Part shown: one piece after another, positions 1 through 5,425 of the stretch
How the letters are laid out: the number at the start of each line of letters is the position of its first letter
Position numbering within the stretch: the first letter of the stretch is position 1
From: Victivallales bacterium
GTDB taxonomy: Bacteria > Verrucomicrobiota > Lentisphaeria > Victivallales > Victivallaceae
NCBI GenBank assembly: GCA_030634125.1
Contig: DAOWBJ010000137.1
Location: 1-5,573, forward strand
DNA length: 5,573 nt
Direction of reading: 5' to 3'
Translations under genes and position numbers: made by a program
The notes under the pieces: model-generated
Database searches by the model: none
What the model was told of the DNA's origin: nothing
The model's input: only the letters and a program-made list of their open reading frames with translations

Positions 1-71
1 AAACATGCTCTTAGGGCTATTTTTTGAGCCTGTTTTAGCTTTTAAGCATTTTTTGTTTTTCTTATTTAATA

Positions 72-87
72 TTCGATGTTCGGCGTT
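72..87. repeat. Short, degenerate copy of the heptamer repeat
   Basis: Two heptamers can be read here, TTCGATG (72-78) and TTCGGCG (79-85), followed by TT. The surroundings match the larger array at 366-402: a T-rich TTTTGTTTTTC stretch lies upstream of both, each starts with ATTCGATGTTCG, and each ends in GTTAATAyTTCT. This suggests two copies of one element that differ in the number of heptamers. The second unit has diverged by two bases from TTCGATG. Confidence 0.5.
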
Positions 88-103
88 AATACTTCTATTA
101 ATC

Positions 104-190
104 GTAGCCTGCACGGTCGTAATGGCTTCGCCACCCTCAAGCGCCGGGCGGCTGCGCTCGCTGCTTCATGGTGCTTCGAAGCGTAATGAG
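104..190. other. GC-rich island with short palindromes
   Basis: About 85 bases are strongly GC-rich inside an otherwise T-rich spacer. The island contains the perfect 10-bp palindrome GCTTCGAAGC (173-182), the small hairpin GGCTTCGCC (124-132), and the direct repeat CGTAATG at 118-124 and 182-188. The GCTTCG and CGTAATG modules occur at both ends but in opposite order. No frame crossing it looks like a conserved protein. It may be a dispersed palindromic repeat, a remnant of a mobile element or a structured RNA. A single copy cannot decide between these. Confidence 0.35.
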
Positions 191-280
191 AACAATGTAG
201 ATAATGTCTTTTGTTAAGATTAAATTTATAGCCTTTTTTATAATTTGTGCCAGCTTCTTCGCCCAATTCATAAGCTCGCG

Positions 281-297
281 GGCGCATGCTATGCGCC
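281..297. repeat. Perfect 7-bp inverted repeat
   Basis: GGCGCAT (281-287) and ATGCGCC (291-297) are perfect inverted repeats around a 3-base loop, GCT. TATTTTTATTAG follows directly, so on the + strand this resembles a compact stem with a mixed U-rich tail. It could be a weak terminator for a transcript entering from upstream, or part of a dispersed repeat like the nearby GC-rich island. No gene is visible just before it. Confidence 0.4.
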
Positions 298-365
298 TAT
301 TTTTATTAGTTGCCTCACAAAGTCTGTTATCGTTTTTTTGGTTATTTTTTATTTTGTTTTTCCTA

Positions 366-402
366 TTCGATGTTCGATGTTGGACGTTCGATGTTGGACG
401 TT
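366..402. repeat. Tandem heptamer array (TTCGATG/TTGGACG)
   Basis: Five heptamers follow one another without gaps: TTCGATG (366-372), TTCGATG (373-379), TTGGACG (380-386), TTCGATG (387-393) and TTGGACG (394-400), then TT. Only two variants occur, differing at two positions (C/G and T/C), and the last four units alternate as two 14-bp pairs. Since 7 is not a multiple of 3, all three frames give related peptides (FDVRCWT, SMLDV, FDVGRS). I recall such peptides as frequent spurious proteins in Verrucomicrobia, Lentisphaerae and Planctomycetes genomes. The array lies about 135 bases before etfB. Its role is unknown. Confidence 0.85.
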
Positions 403-433
403 AATATTTCTTTATTTTTTTCAATATGCGCAT

Positions 434-461
434 TTTACTTTTCCTGCTTTTGTGCTATCTT
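434..461 (+). promoter_or_regulatory. Candidate extended -10 promoter for the etf cluster
   Basis: A -35-like TTTACT (434-439, 4 of 6 matches to TTGACA) is followed after 16 bases by TATCTT (456-461, 4 of 6 matches to TATAAT). The -10 hexamer is preceded by TGC, giving an extended -10 element. Initiation would fall near 468, leaving a leader of about 70 bases before the GTG of etfB. In AT-rich DNA such matches arise by chance. The GTGCT/AGCAC inverted repeat at 452-456 and 463-467 overlaps the -10 and could matter for regulation. Confidence 0.35.
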
Positions 462-538
462 AAGCACTAAATTTGTATTTTATAGAGTGGGGGACTTCTC
501 CTCTTGCTCATAACTTTAACAACGGGAGTCAAAAAACT

Positions 539-1435
539 GTGAGTTACACTGTAATCGTGTTTGTCAAGCAGGTTCCGGATACCCAGAACATCACCGGCGA
601 AGCAATGAAGCCGGATGGTACTGTGAATCGCGCTGCTCTTCCGGCAATCTTCAATCCAGAAGATTTGAATGCATTAGAATTAGCGTTGCAGCTTAAAGAC
701 CGCTTCGGCGCGAAAGTTGTGGTGGGAACTATGGGTCCTCCAAACGCGACTGCTGTTCTGCGTGCTTCATTGTACCGGGGTGCCGACGAATGTATCCTCT
801 TAACAGATCGTGCCTTTGCGGGTGCTGATACGCTGGCAACCAGCTACGCTTTAAGCTGCTGTGCCAAGAAATATGGAAAATTTGATCTGATTCTTTGCGG
901 ACGTCAAGCGATTGACGGAGATACCGCTCAAGTCGGGCCTCAATTAGCTGAAAAGCTGGCTATTCCTCAACTTGCCTATGTTCAGGATGTACTTGAATTA
1001 AGCAAAGACAAGGTTAGTGTCAAACGTACTATCGAAGGCGGCTATGAAGTATTGGAAGCTCCTACTCCGGTATTGATGACAGTTATTGAAGGCAACGACC
1101 CGCGCCCGATGAATGCCAGCAGAATTATGAAATATAAACGCGCCCGGACCCGTTCAGAATTGGCTACAGACCATGCGGACGCAAATTATACTGACGCTGA
1201 ATTCCTCGCGGAAGAAGCTGAAAATCTTATCGGCAAAAATCTTCTGATCCACGAATGGACCGCCGAAGATGTCAATGCCGACAAAGACCGTGTCGGTCTG
1301 CCGGGTTCTCCTACTAAGGTTAAAAAGATTCAAAGCGTTATCCTGACCGGTGGCGAAGGAAAATCTATCGAACCTGATGAAGCGGGCATTAGCGACCTCA
1401 TCCACGAACTTATTGAAGATCATACATTAGGATAA
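539..1435 (+). CDS. etfB: Electron transfer flavoprotein, beta subunit (FixA/EtfB family)
   Basis: EtfB pairs with EtfA in a cytoplasmic flavoprotein that carries electrons for acyl-CoA dehydrogenases. Counting from the GTG at 539 (298 residues), the protein opens with the typical strand and VKQVPDT motif (residues 9-15). It continues with NPEDLNALE (39-47), RAFAGADTLATSYAL (91-105) and GRQAIDGDTAQVGP (121-134), and ends with a GLPGSPTKVKK segment typical of the EtfB C-terminal arm. The DGDTAQVGP loop is the nucleotide-binding form known from bifurcating ETFs; simple ETFs such as human have DDDCNQTG there. At about 298 residues it exceeds the usual 250-265, because of an insert before the PTKVKK arm, but it resembles the roughly 290-residue Bacteroidetes-type EtfB. 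The GTG start is preferred to the ATG at 473. GGGAG (524-528) lies 10 bases before the GTG, and the extra 22 residues look unlike EtfB. etfA begins 4 bases after the stop. Confidence 0.93.
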   Translation: MSYTVIVFVKQVPDTQNITGEAMKPDGTVNRAALPAIFNPEDLNALELALQLKDRFGAKVVVGTMGPPNATAVLRASLYRGADECILLTDRAFAGADTLATSYALSCCAKKYGKFDLILCGRQAIDGDTAQVGPQLAEKLAIPQLAYVQDVLELSKDKVSVKRTIEGGYEVLEAPTPVLMTVIEGNDPRPMNASRIMKYKRARTRSELATDHADANYTDAEFLAEEAENLIGKNLLIHEWTAEDVNADKDRVGLPGSPTKVKKIQSVILTGGEGKSIEPDEAGISDLIHELIEDHTLG

Positions 1436-1439
1436 TATC

Positions 1440-2462
1440 ATGACGAAAAAAATCGGAAATGTCTGGGTTTTTATCGAGCAGGAAGGCGGCAAAATTGCCG
1501 ACGTTAGCCTCGAATTGGTCTGCAAAGGCCGCGAGTTGGCTAACAAGCTCGGAGTAAAAACTGAAGCGGTCCTGCTTGGCGACAAGCTCGATGGCTGTGT
1601 TGATACACTTTATTCTTACGGTTGCGATACAGTGTTCATGGCGGAAGACAAACGCCTTGAGCCTTTTACTGTACTGCCGTTCGCGAAAGTTATCATGTCG
1701 CTTATTCTGGAACACAAACCAAATATTCTTATGTTCGGCGCGACTTACAAAGGTCGTGAGCTGGCTCCGCGTGTAGCTTCTGAGAAGCTTGCCGGTCTGA
1801 CAGCTGACTGTACTGAACTTAAGATTGATGATTTTGACGACAAAGTCAACAAGCAGTCATATACTGACAAATTGATGCAGATCCGTCCGGCTTTCGGCGG
1901 AAATATCATCGCCACTATCGTAAACACCTGGGACGACCCGCAAATGGTTACCGTCCGTGAAGGTGTTATGAAAATGGATGAGCCTGATACTTCACTGAAA
2001 GGCGAACTGGTCAAAGTTGACGTCAATCTCGACGACAGCGATACTGTCATCAAAGTTATTGAACGTGTCCGTCAGGATAAAACGATCAACCTCGGCGCCG
2101 CGCAAGTTATTGTGTCCGGCGGTTACGGTGTCGGTTCAAAAGACAACTTCAAGCTTATTTATGCTTTGGCGGACGCACTCAACGCCGACGTCGGTGCTTC
2201 ACGCGCCGCGGTCGACGCGGGCTGGATCAACCATGACCATCAAGTCGGTCAAACTGGTGTTACTGTTCGTCCAAAATTGTATATCGCCTGCGGTATAAGT
2301 GGTTCCATCCAGCATTGCGCCGGAATGGATGATTCTCAAAAAATTATCGCGATCAACTCCGATCCTGATGCGCCGATTCTTTCAGTTGCGCATTACAGTA
2401 TAGTCGGTGATTTGAATGAAATCATTCCAAAAATGATCGCGGCTTTCAAAGCAAAAGCCTAA
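1440..2462 (+). CDS. etfA: Electron transfer flavoprotein, alpha subunit (FixB/EtfA family)
   Basis: EtfA forms the heterodimer with EtfB and binds the FAD that exchanges electrons with the dehydrogenase. The 340 residues match the usual length. The N-terminal ETF domain includes GATYKGRELAPRVA (100-113) and LTADCTEL (120-127). The C-terminal FAD domain has SGGYGVGS (226-233), GASRAAVDAG (252-261), VGQTG (269-273), YIACGISGSIQH (281-292) and INSDPDAPI (305-313). By comparison with human ETFA, Ser254 and Arg255 contact the flavin, Thr272 lies by its N5 and His292 by the ring. Tyr229 stands where human has Arg223; I believe this is normal in this bacterial subfamily. The ATG at 1440 follows AGGA (1429-1432), which lies within the last codons of etfB, so translation is probably coupled. 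The dehydrogenase gene starts 17 bases downstream. Confidence 0.95.
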   Translation: MTKKIGNVWVFIEQEGGKIADVSLELVCKGRELANKLGVKTEAVLLGDKLDGCVDTLYSYGCDTVFMAEDKRLEPFTVLPFAKVIMSLILEHKPNILMFGATYKGRELAPRVASEKLAGLTADCTELKIDDFDDKVNKQSYTDKLMQIRPAFGGNIIATIVNTWDDPQMVTVREGVMKMDEPDTSLKGELVKVDVNLDDSDTVIKVIERVRQDKTINLGAAQVIVSGGYGVGSKDNFKLIYALADALNADVGASRAAVDAGWINHDHQVGQTGVTVRPKLYIACGISGSIQHCAGMDDSQKIIAINSDPDAPILSVAHYSIVGDLNEIIPKMIAAFKAKA

Positions 2463-2479
2463 GGGGAGGTATTTTAACT

Positions 2480-4195
2480 ATGGCTAACTTTTTTACAGAA
2501 AATAAAGACCTCCAGTTCACGCTGGCTAATCTTGATTTAGAAGAAGCATCCGCAATGCGTGAGAACAATTACGAATTCGCCAAAGAATTTGATGTTGCTC
2601 CAAAAGACTACGCGGATGCTCAGGACAATTACAAACGTGTCCTGGATGTAGTGGGTGAAGTATGCGCTGACAAAATTGCTCCGCGTTCGGAAGAAGTCGA
2701 TGAGAATGGTCCGCATTTCGCGGATGGCGTAGTAACTTACTACCCCTTGACTGTTCAAAACATCAAAGACCTCAAAGATGCCGGTGTTTCAGGTGCTATG
2801 CTTGATCACAAACACGGCGGTTTGAACTTCCCTGCTTCAGTATATACTATGATGACAGAGATGGTTTCACGCGCTGACGCTTCTCTGCAGAACCTTTTCG
2901 GTTTGCAGGACATCGCTGAAACTATCAGTGATTTCGGTACCGAGGAACAAAAAAATTACTACCTGCCCCGTTTCGCCAGCGGCGAAGTTGACGGCGCAAT
3001 GGATTTGACCGAGCCTGATTCAGGTTCCGATCTCCAGTCTGTACGTCTCCGCGCGTATCAGGACGAAAACGGACAATGGTTCCTTAACGGTATGAAACGC
3101 TTTATCACTAACGGTTGTGCTCAAGTGCATCTCGTTCTGGCGCGTTCAGAAGAAGGAACTGTTGACGGACGCGGACTTTCAATGTTCGTTTGCGAAGCAT
3201 GTCCTGAACTGGTAGTCCGCCGTATCGAAAACAAACTTGGTATCCACGGTGTCGCTACTGCTGAACTGCAGTATAATGACGTTCCCGCGCAGCTTTGCGG
3301 ACAACGCCGCCGCGGTTTAACTAAAGCCGTTATGAGCTTGATGAACGGTGCCCGCATCGCGATCAGCGCTCAAGCTCTCGGTATTGCCGAAGCCGCTTTC
3401 TTTGAAGCCCGCAAATACGCCGGAGAACGAAAGCAGTTCAAAAAAACAATTGACAAGTTCCCGGCAATGTATGACATGCTCACCCGCATGAAAACTAAAA
3501 TTGTGGCAACTCGCGCTTTATTGTATGAAACAACCCGCGCAGTTGATTTACGCTATGTTTATACTCAACTGGTTGAACATAAAGCTGATGTTACCGTTGA
3601 AGAACGCCAGAAAGCAAAATACTGGACTCGCATAGCGGCTGTACTTACACCGATGTGTAAAGCGCAATCTACCGAAGTCGCCAATCAGGTTGCTTACGAC
3701 GCCATCCAGATTCACGGCGGGACCGGTTTCATGAAAGACTTCCCTGTTGAACGCTTTTATCGTGATGCCCGTATTACCAACATCTATGAAGGTACTACTC
3801 AATTGCAGGTAGTCGCCGCTATCGGTGGTGTGATGCAGCGTCATAATGATGTTCGCATCAAAGAACTCATGGCTCTGCCTTTCGAAGGTATGCTTGCACG
3901 CCTGAAAGACAAAATCGCGGCTCTCTATGAAAAACAACTCGAAGCAATTAAATACGTTGCGGAGAAAAAAGACGCTGAATATCAAAGCCTCGTCGCACAA
4001 TGCCTGGTCGATATGGAAACTATGGTTTTCATCGGTATGCTGATGCTGCGTGATGCCTTGAAAGATTCTGAACGCGAAGTACTTGCTGAACGCTATATTC
4101 TTGATTCTGAATCACAGTTCGAGGAACGTTTCACGCGCGTAACCAGCGGCGATTTAACCACAATTGATAAACATCGTGAAATTATTGATTATTAA
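2480..4195 (+). CDS. Acyl-CoA dehydrogenase, long form with C-terminal extension
   Basis: This flavoenzyme interconverts acyl-CoA and trans-2-enoyl-CoA and exchanges electrons with the ETF encoded just upstream. At 571 residues it is well above the usual 380. An N-terminal extension of about 45 residues precedes the helical domain. The beta domain includes DLTEPDSGSDLQS (175-187) and FITNG (208-212), with RKQF at 317-320. The C-terminal helical domain has QIHGGTGFMKDFPVERFYRDAR (residues 410-431) and IYEGTTQLQ (435-443). Glu437 in YEGTTQ matches the catalytic base of MCAD-type enzymes (Glu376), so the enzyme should be active. Residues from about 450 to 571 form an extra, mostly helical, charged tail. 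An insert near 358-376 is also longer than in short enzymes. GGGGAGGT (2463-2470) immediately follows the etfA stop and gives a strong ribosome site for the ATG. Substrate chain length cannot be read from sequence; butyryl-CoA/crotonyl-CoA is one possibility. Confidence 0.93.
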   Translation: MANFFTENKDLQFTLANLDLEEASAMRENNYEFAKEFDVAPKDYADAQDNYKRVLDVVGEVCADKIAPRSEEVDENGPHFADGVVTYYPLTVQNIKDLKDAGVSGAMLDHKHGGLNFPASVYTMMTEMVSRADASLQNLFGLQDIAETISDFGTEEQKNYYLPRFASGEVDGAMDLTEPDSGSDLQSVRLRAYQDENGQWFLNGMKRFITNGCAQVHLVLARSEEGTVDGRGLSMFVCEACPELVVRRIENKLGIHGVATAELQYNDVPAQLCGQRRRGLTKAVMSLMNGARIAISAQALGIAEAAFFEARKYAGERKQFKKTIDKFPAMYDMLTRMKTKIVATRALLYETTRAVDLRYVYTQLVEHKADVTVEERQKAKYWTRIAAVLTPMCKAQSTEVANQVAYDAIQIHGGTGFMKDFPVERFYRDARITNIYEGTTQLQVVAAIGGVMQRHNDVRIKELMALPFEGMLARLKDKIAALYEKQLEAIKYVAEKKDAEYQSLVAQCLVDMETMVFIGMLMLRDALKDSEREVLAERYILDSESQFEERFTRVTSGDLTTIDKHREIIDY

Positions 4196-4196
4196 A

Positions 4197-4224
4197 TTGA
4201 CATTTTCATCAAAGGGTGTAGATT
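4197..4224 (+). promoter_or_regulatory. Candidate promoter for rpoZ
   Basis: TTGACA (4197-4202) is a perfect -35 consensus starting one base after the dehydrogenase stop codon. TAGATT (4219-4224), with 4 of 6 matches to TATAAT, lies 16 bases downstream. Initiation near 4231 would give an rpoZ leader of roughly 30 bases. The whole spacer and -10 lie inside the inverted repeat 4203-4241, so a protein bound to the dyad would block this promoter. The -35 is striking but the -10 is only moderate. Confidence 0.45.
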
Positions 4225-4241
4225 ACATCCTTTGATGAAAA
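4203..4241. repeat. Long inverted repeat between the dehydrogenase gene and rpoZ
   Basis: The arms 4203-4215 and 4229-4241 (TTTTCATCAAAGG and its exact complement) give 13 perfect pairs. The inner bases GTGTA (4216-4220) and TACAT (4224-4228) add five more with one G-U pair. This makes an 18-bp stem with a 3-base loop, GAT. The U-rich arm is on the 5' side and A-runs follow on the + strand, so it is not a standard intrinsic terminator in that direction. On the - strand the U-run would be in the wrong arm too. It could stabilise or process the 3' end of the etf-dehydrogenase mRNA, or act as an operator over the candidate rpoZ promoter. Confidence 0.85.
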
Positions 4242-4262
4242 AACCAGTCAAGGAGACTTAAC

Positions 4263-4523
4263 GTGAACAATTCATATCTTGAACGTGCAAAGAATGTTAT
4301 ACCTGATCCCCAGATACTTTCTATTGTTGCGAGCAAAAGAGCCAGGCAGCTTGCAATGGGCGCGCGTCCAATGCTTAAATGCGACACTGCAAATCACCTT
4401 GATATTGCACTTTTGGAAATTGCCGAAGGTAAATTATATTATACTCATGGTGAGAAAAACGCTAAAGTCGATATTTTTGCGGACATCACGGAAGCTTCTG
4501 AAGCAAAAGAAGACGAAAAGTAA
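4263..4523 (+). CDS. rpoZ: DNA-directed RNA polymerase omega subunit
   Basis: Omega is the small polymerase subunit that assists folding and assembly of beta' and, in some bacteria, contributes to the ppGpp site. The 86-residue product has the family hallmark VASKRARQLAMGARP (22-36) followed by a predicted helix, HLDIALLEIAEGKLYY (45-60), like the conserved ALxEIAxGK region. The N-terminal YLERAKNVIPDPQIL replaces the more familiar TVEDCLxxVxNRFxLV stretch, so this is a divergent omega. The tail (about 70-86) is acidic and probably flexible. The GTG start is supported by AAGGAGA at 4250-4256, 6 bases away; the conserved region leaves little room for another start. It lies 67 bases after the dehydrogenase and probably has its own promoter. 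A hairpin covers its stop codon. Confidence 0.87.
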   Translation: MNNSYLERAKNVIPDPQILSIVASKRARQLAMGARPMLKCDTANHLDIALLEIAEGKLYYTHGEKNAKVDIFADITEASEAKEDEK

Positions 4524-4537
4524 GTTTTACTTTTCGT
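4513..4537. repeat. Perfect inverted repeat spanning the rpoZ stop codon
   Basis: ACGAAAAGTAA (4513-4523) and TTACTTTTCGT (4527-4537) are perfect inverted repeats with the 3-base loop GTT. A further G-U pair (4512 with 4538) is possible. The left arm contains the last codons and TAA stop of rpoZ. No U-tract follows, so alone it is not a standard terminator. It could protect the rpoZ mRNA end or, together with the next hairpin, slow transcription into purE. Confidence 0.75.
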
Positions 4538-4550
4538 TAATGCGGCATAT

Positions 4551-4590
4551 AAGCTGGTTTACTTAATTGAACGCCGGCTTTTCTTTTTTT
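4551..4590 (+). terminator. Terminator-like hairpin between rpoZ and purE
   Basis: AAGCTGG (4551-4557) pairs with CCGGCTT (4574-4580) through seven pairs including one G-U, around a loop of about 16 bases. The right arm runs directly into TTCTTTTTTT (4581-4590), a good U-tract. The short stem and large loop make it a modest terminator, and purE begins only 18 bases after it. Read-through or attenuation of purE is therefore likely. I see no convincing separate purE promoter between the U-tract and its ribosome site. Confidence 0.55.
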
Positions 4591-4607
4591 AAATATTGGA
4601 GAACATC

Positions 4608-5123
4608 ATGGTCCAAAAACCTGTAGTAGCTATCTTGATGGGAAGCCAGAGCGATCTGCCTGTTGTTGAAAGTTCTTTTAAAATACTTAAAGATTTCGGC
4701 GTCAAATTTGAAGCGCATGTAATGTCCGCTCACCGCACTCCCGCGGACGCGTGCAAATTCGCGAAAAACGCTGAAGATAATGGTTTTAAAGTAATTATCT
4801 GTGTTGCCGGAATGGCGGCACACCTCGGCGGCGTTGTCGCGGCACACACAATTTTACCGGTCATCGGTTTACCAATGGCGTCAGAACCATTCGGCGGCAT
4901 GGATGCTTTGCTGGCAACAGTTCAAATGCCTCCCGGCATACCAGTCGCGGCTGTAACGTCAGGTAAAGCAGGCGGCAAAAACGCGGCTCTTTACGCTATC
5001 GCGATTTTAGCGCTTGCCGATGCTGAAATAGCAAAAAAACTTAAGCAGTTCAGGGTTGAACAAACCGCGAAAGTCAAAAATGCGGATGCGGAACTGCAAA
5101 CTTATCTGAAAGAAAATTTTTAA
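4608..5123 (+). CDS. purE: N5-carboxyaminoimidazole ribonucleotide mutase (PurE, class I)
   Basis: PurE converts N5-CAIR to CAIR in de novo purine synthesis, acting in the cytoplasm after PurK. The 171 residues match the usual 160-175. Visible motifs are MGSQSD (11-16), the phosphate-binding start; SAHRTP (40-45), with His42 aligning to the catalytic His45 of E. coli; AGMAAHLGG (67-75); PVIGLPM (84-90); and VQMPPGIPV (105-113). Next comes SGKAGGKNAALYA (118-130). The LGG at 73-75 replaces the usual LPG, a small departure near the active-site loop. The VQMPxGIPV segment places it with class I mutases, not class II AIR carboxylases. ATG 4608 is chosen because GGAG (4598-4601) lies 6 bases before it; the in-frame TTG at 4596 overlaps that site and adds only four residues. 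No purK is seen in the window. Purine supply is paired here with a polymerase subunit gene. Confidence 0.95.
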   Translation: MVQKPVVAILMGSQSDLPVVESSFKILKDFGVKFEAHVMSAHRTPADACKFAKNAEDNGFKVIICVAGMAAHLGGVVAAHTILPVIGLPMASEPFGGMDALLATVQMPPGIPVAAVTSGKAGGKNAALYAIAILALADAEIAKKLKQFRVEQTAKVKNADAELQTYLKENF

Positions 5124-5158
5124 TGTGATTTTTATAATATTAGGGGAATTTTTATAAC

Positions 5159-5425
5159 ATGTATAGAGAGATAACTATAGAATGTCCGAAATGCAGAGCT
5201 CAATTCATTGTCTCTCGTGAATACTGTGGCGGAATAGTTGACTGCAGCGAATGCGGCACGGCTTTTGAAGTCCTGGCTCCTAAGGGAGAAGCGGGAAAAA
5301 ACCTGACAAAGACAGATACTGGTCAATTGAAATATAAAAAGGTTGAAGACTCGACCAAAACAATAGCAATGTCCAGAAACGATCTTGGCATGATTCCCGA
5401 ACTCGAAAACGTTAAAATCCGCTAA
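5159..5425 (+). CDS. Small zinc-ribbon protein (MJ0042-type finger), function unknown
   Basis: The 88-residue product begins with a compact zinc ribbon. Cys9 and Cys12 (CPKC) and Cys29 and Cys32 (CSEC) are spaced C-x2-C-x16-C-x2-C, and the finger ends in GTAFEV. The pattern ECPKCRAQFIV ... VDCSECGTAFEV is like the MJ0042 / zinc-ribbon family, which often sits at the N-terminus of larger proteins. Here it is followed only by a Lys/Thr/Asp-rich tail (about 42-88) containing TKTIAMSR, without membrane segments or a signal peptide, so a soluble cytoplasmic protein is expected. Cys23 is a fifth cysteine that may not bind zinc. The ATG follows AGGGGA (5142-5147), 11 bases away. It starts 35 bases after purE with no terminator between, so it is probably co-transcribed with purE. 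Metal binding is predicted; a partner or nucleic-acid target cannot be named. Confidence 0.75.
   Translation: MYREITIECPKCRAQFIVSREYCGGIVDCSECGTAFEVLAPKGEAGKNLTKTDTGQLKYKKVEDSTKTIAMSRNDLGMIPELENVKIR

Larger units (their letters stand above)
1..538. other. T-rich intergenic region with no convincing gene
   Basis: This stretch ahead of etfB has long T-runs on the + strand and no open frame with protein-like composition. The short frames present translate to Phe/Leu-rich peptides or to repeat-derived peptides such as FDVRCWT and SMLDV, which come from the heptamer DNA repeats and not from a gene. It holds two heptamer repeat loci (72-87 and 366-402), a GC-rich island (about 104-190), a short hairpin (281-297) and a candidate promoter (434-461). 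At the left edge a 4-bp stem GGCT/AGCC (15-18 with 27-30) sits ahead of T-rich sequence. It could be the remains of a terminator for a gene outside the window, but it is weak. The base composition contrasts sharply with the genes that follow. Confidence 0.7.

Noticed and set aside
366..402. CRISPR array
   Set aside because: The heptamers are directly adjacent with no spacers, and no cas genes are present.
5..463. Several overlapping short open frames, both strands, in the T-rich leader
   Set aside because: They are Phe/Leu-rich or made of translated heptamer repeats (FDVRCWT, SMLDV), lack ribosome sites and overlap each other in different frames.
473..538. Upstream ATG that would extend EtfB by 22 residues
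   Set aside because: The added residues do not resemble any EtfB N-terminus, whereas the GTG at 539 lies directly before the conserved VIVFVKQVPDT strand and has GGGAG at a suitable distance.
3548..4000. 150-codon open frame on the - strand inside the dehydrogenase gene
   Set aside because: It lies fully antisense to a well-conserved enzyme, has Cys/Phe-rich composition and no recognisable domain.
4567..4595. TTGAAC-17-TAAATA as a purE promoter
   Set aside because: The -10 is a poor match, the elements overlap the terminator-like hairpin, and the start would lie past the GGAG ribosome site.
5133..5138. Perfect TATAAT before the zinc-ribbon gene
   Set aside because: No -35 or TGn element accompanies it, and initiation would fall within the ribosome site. 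It is probably chance in an AT-rich gap.
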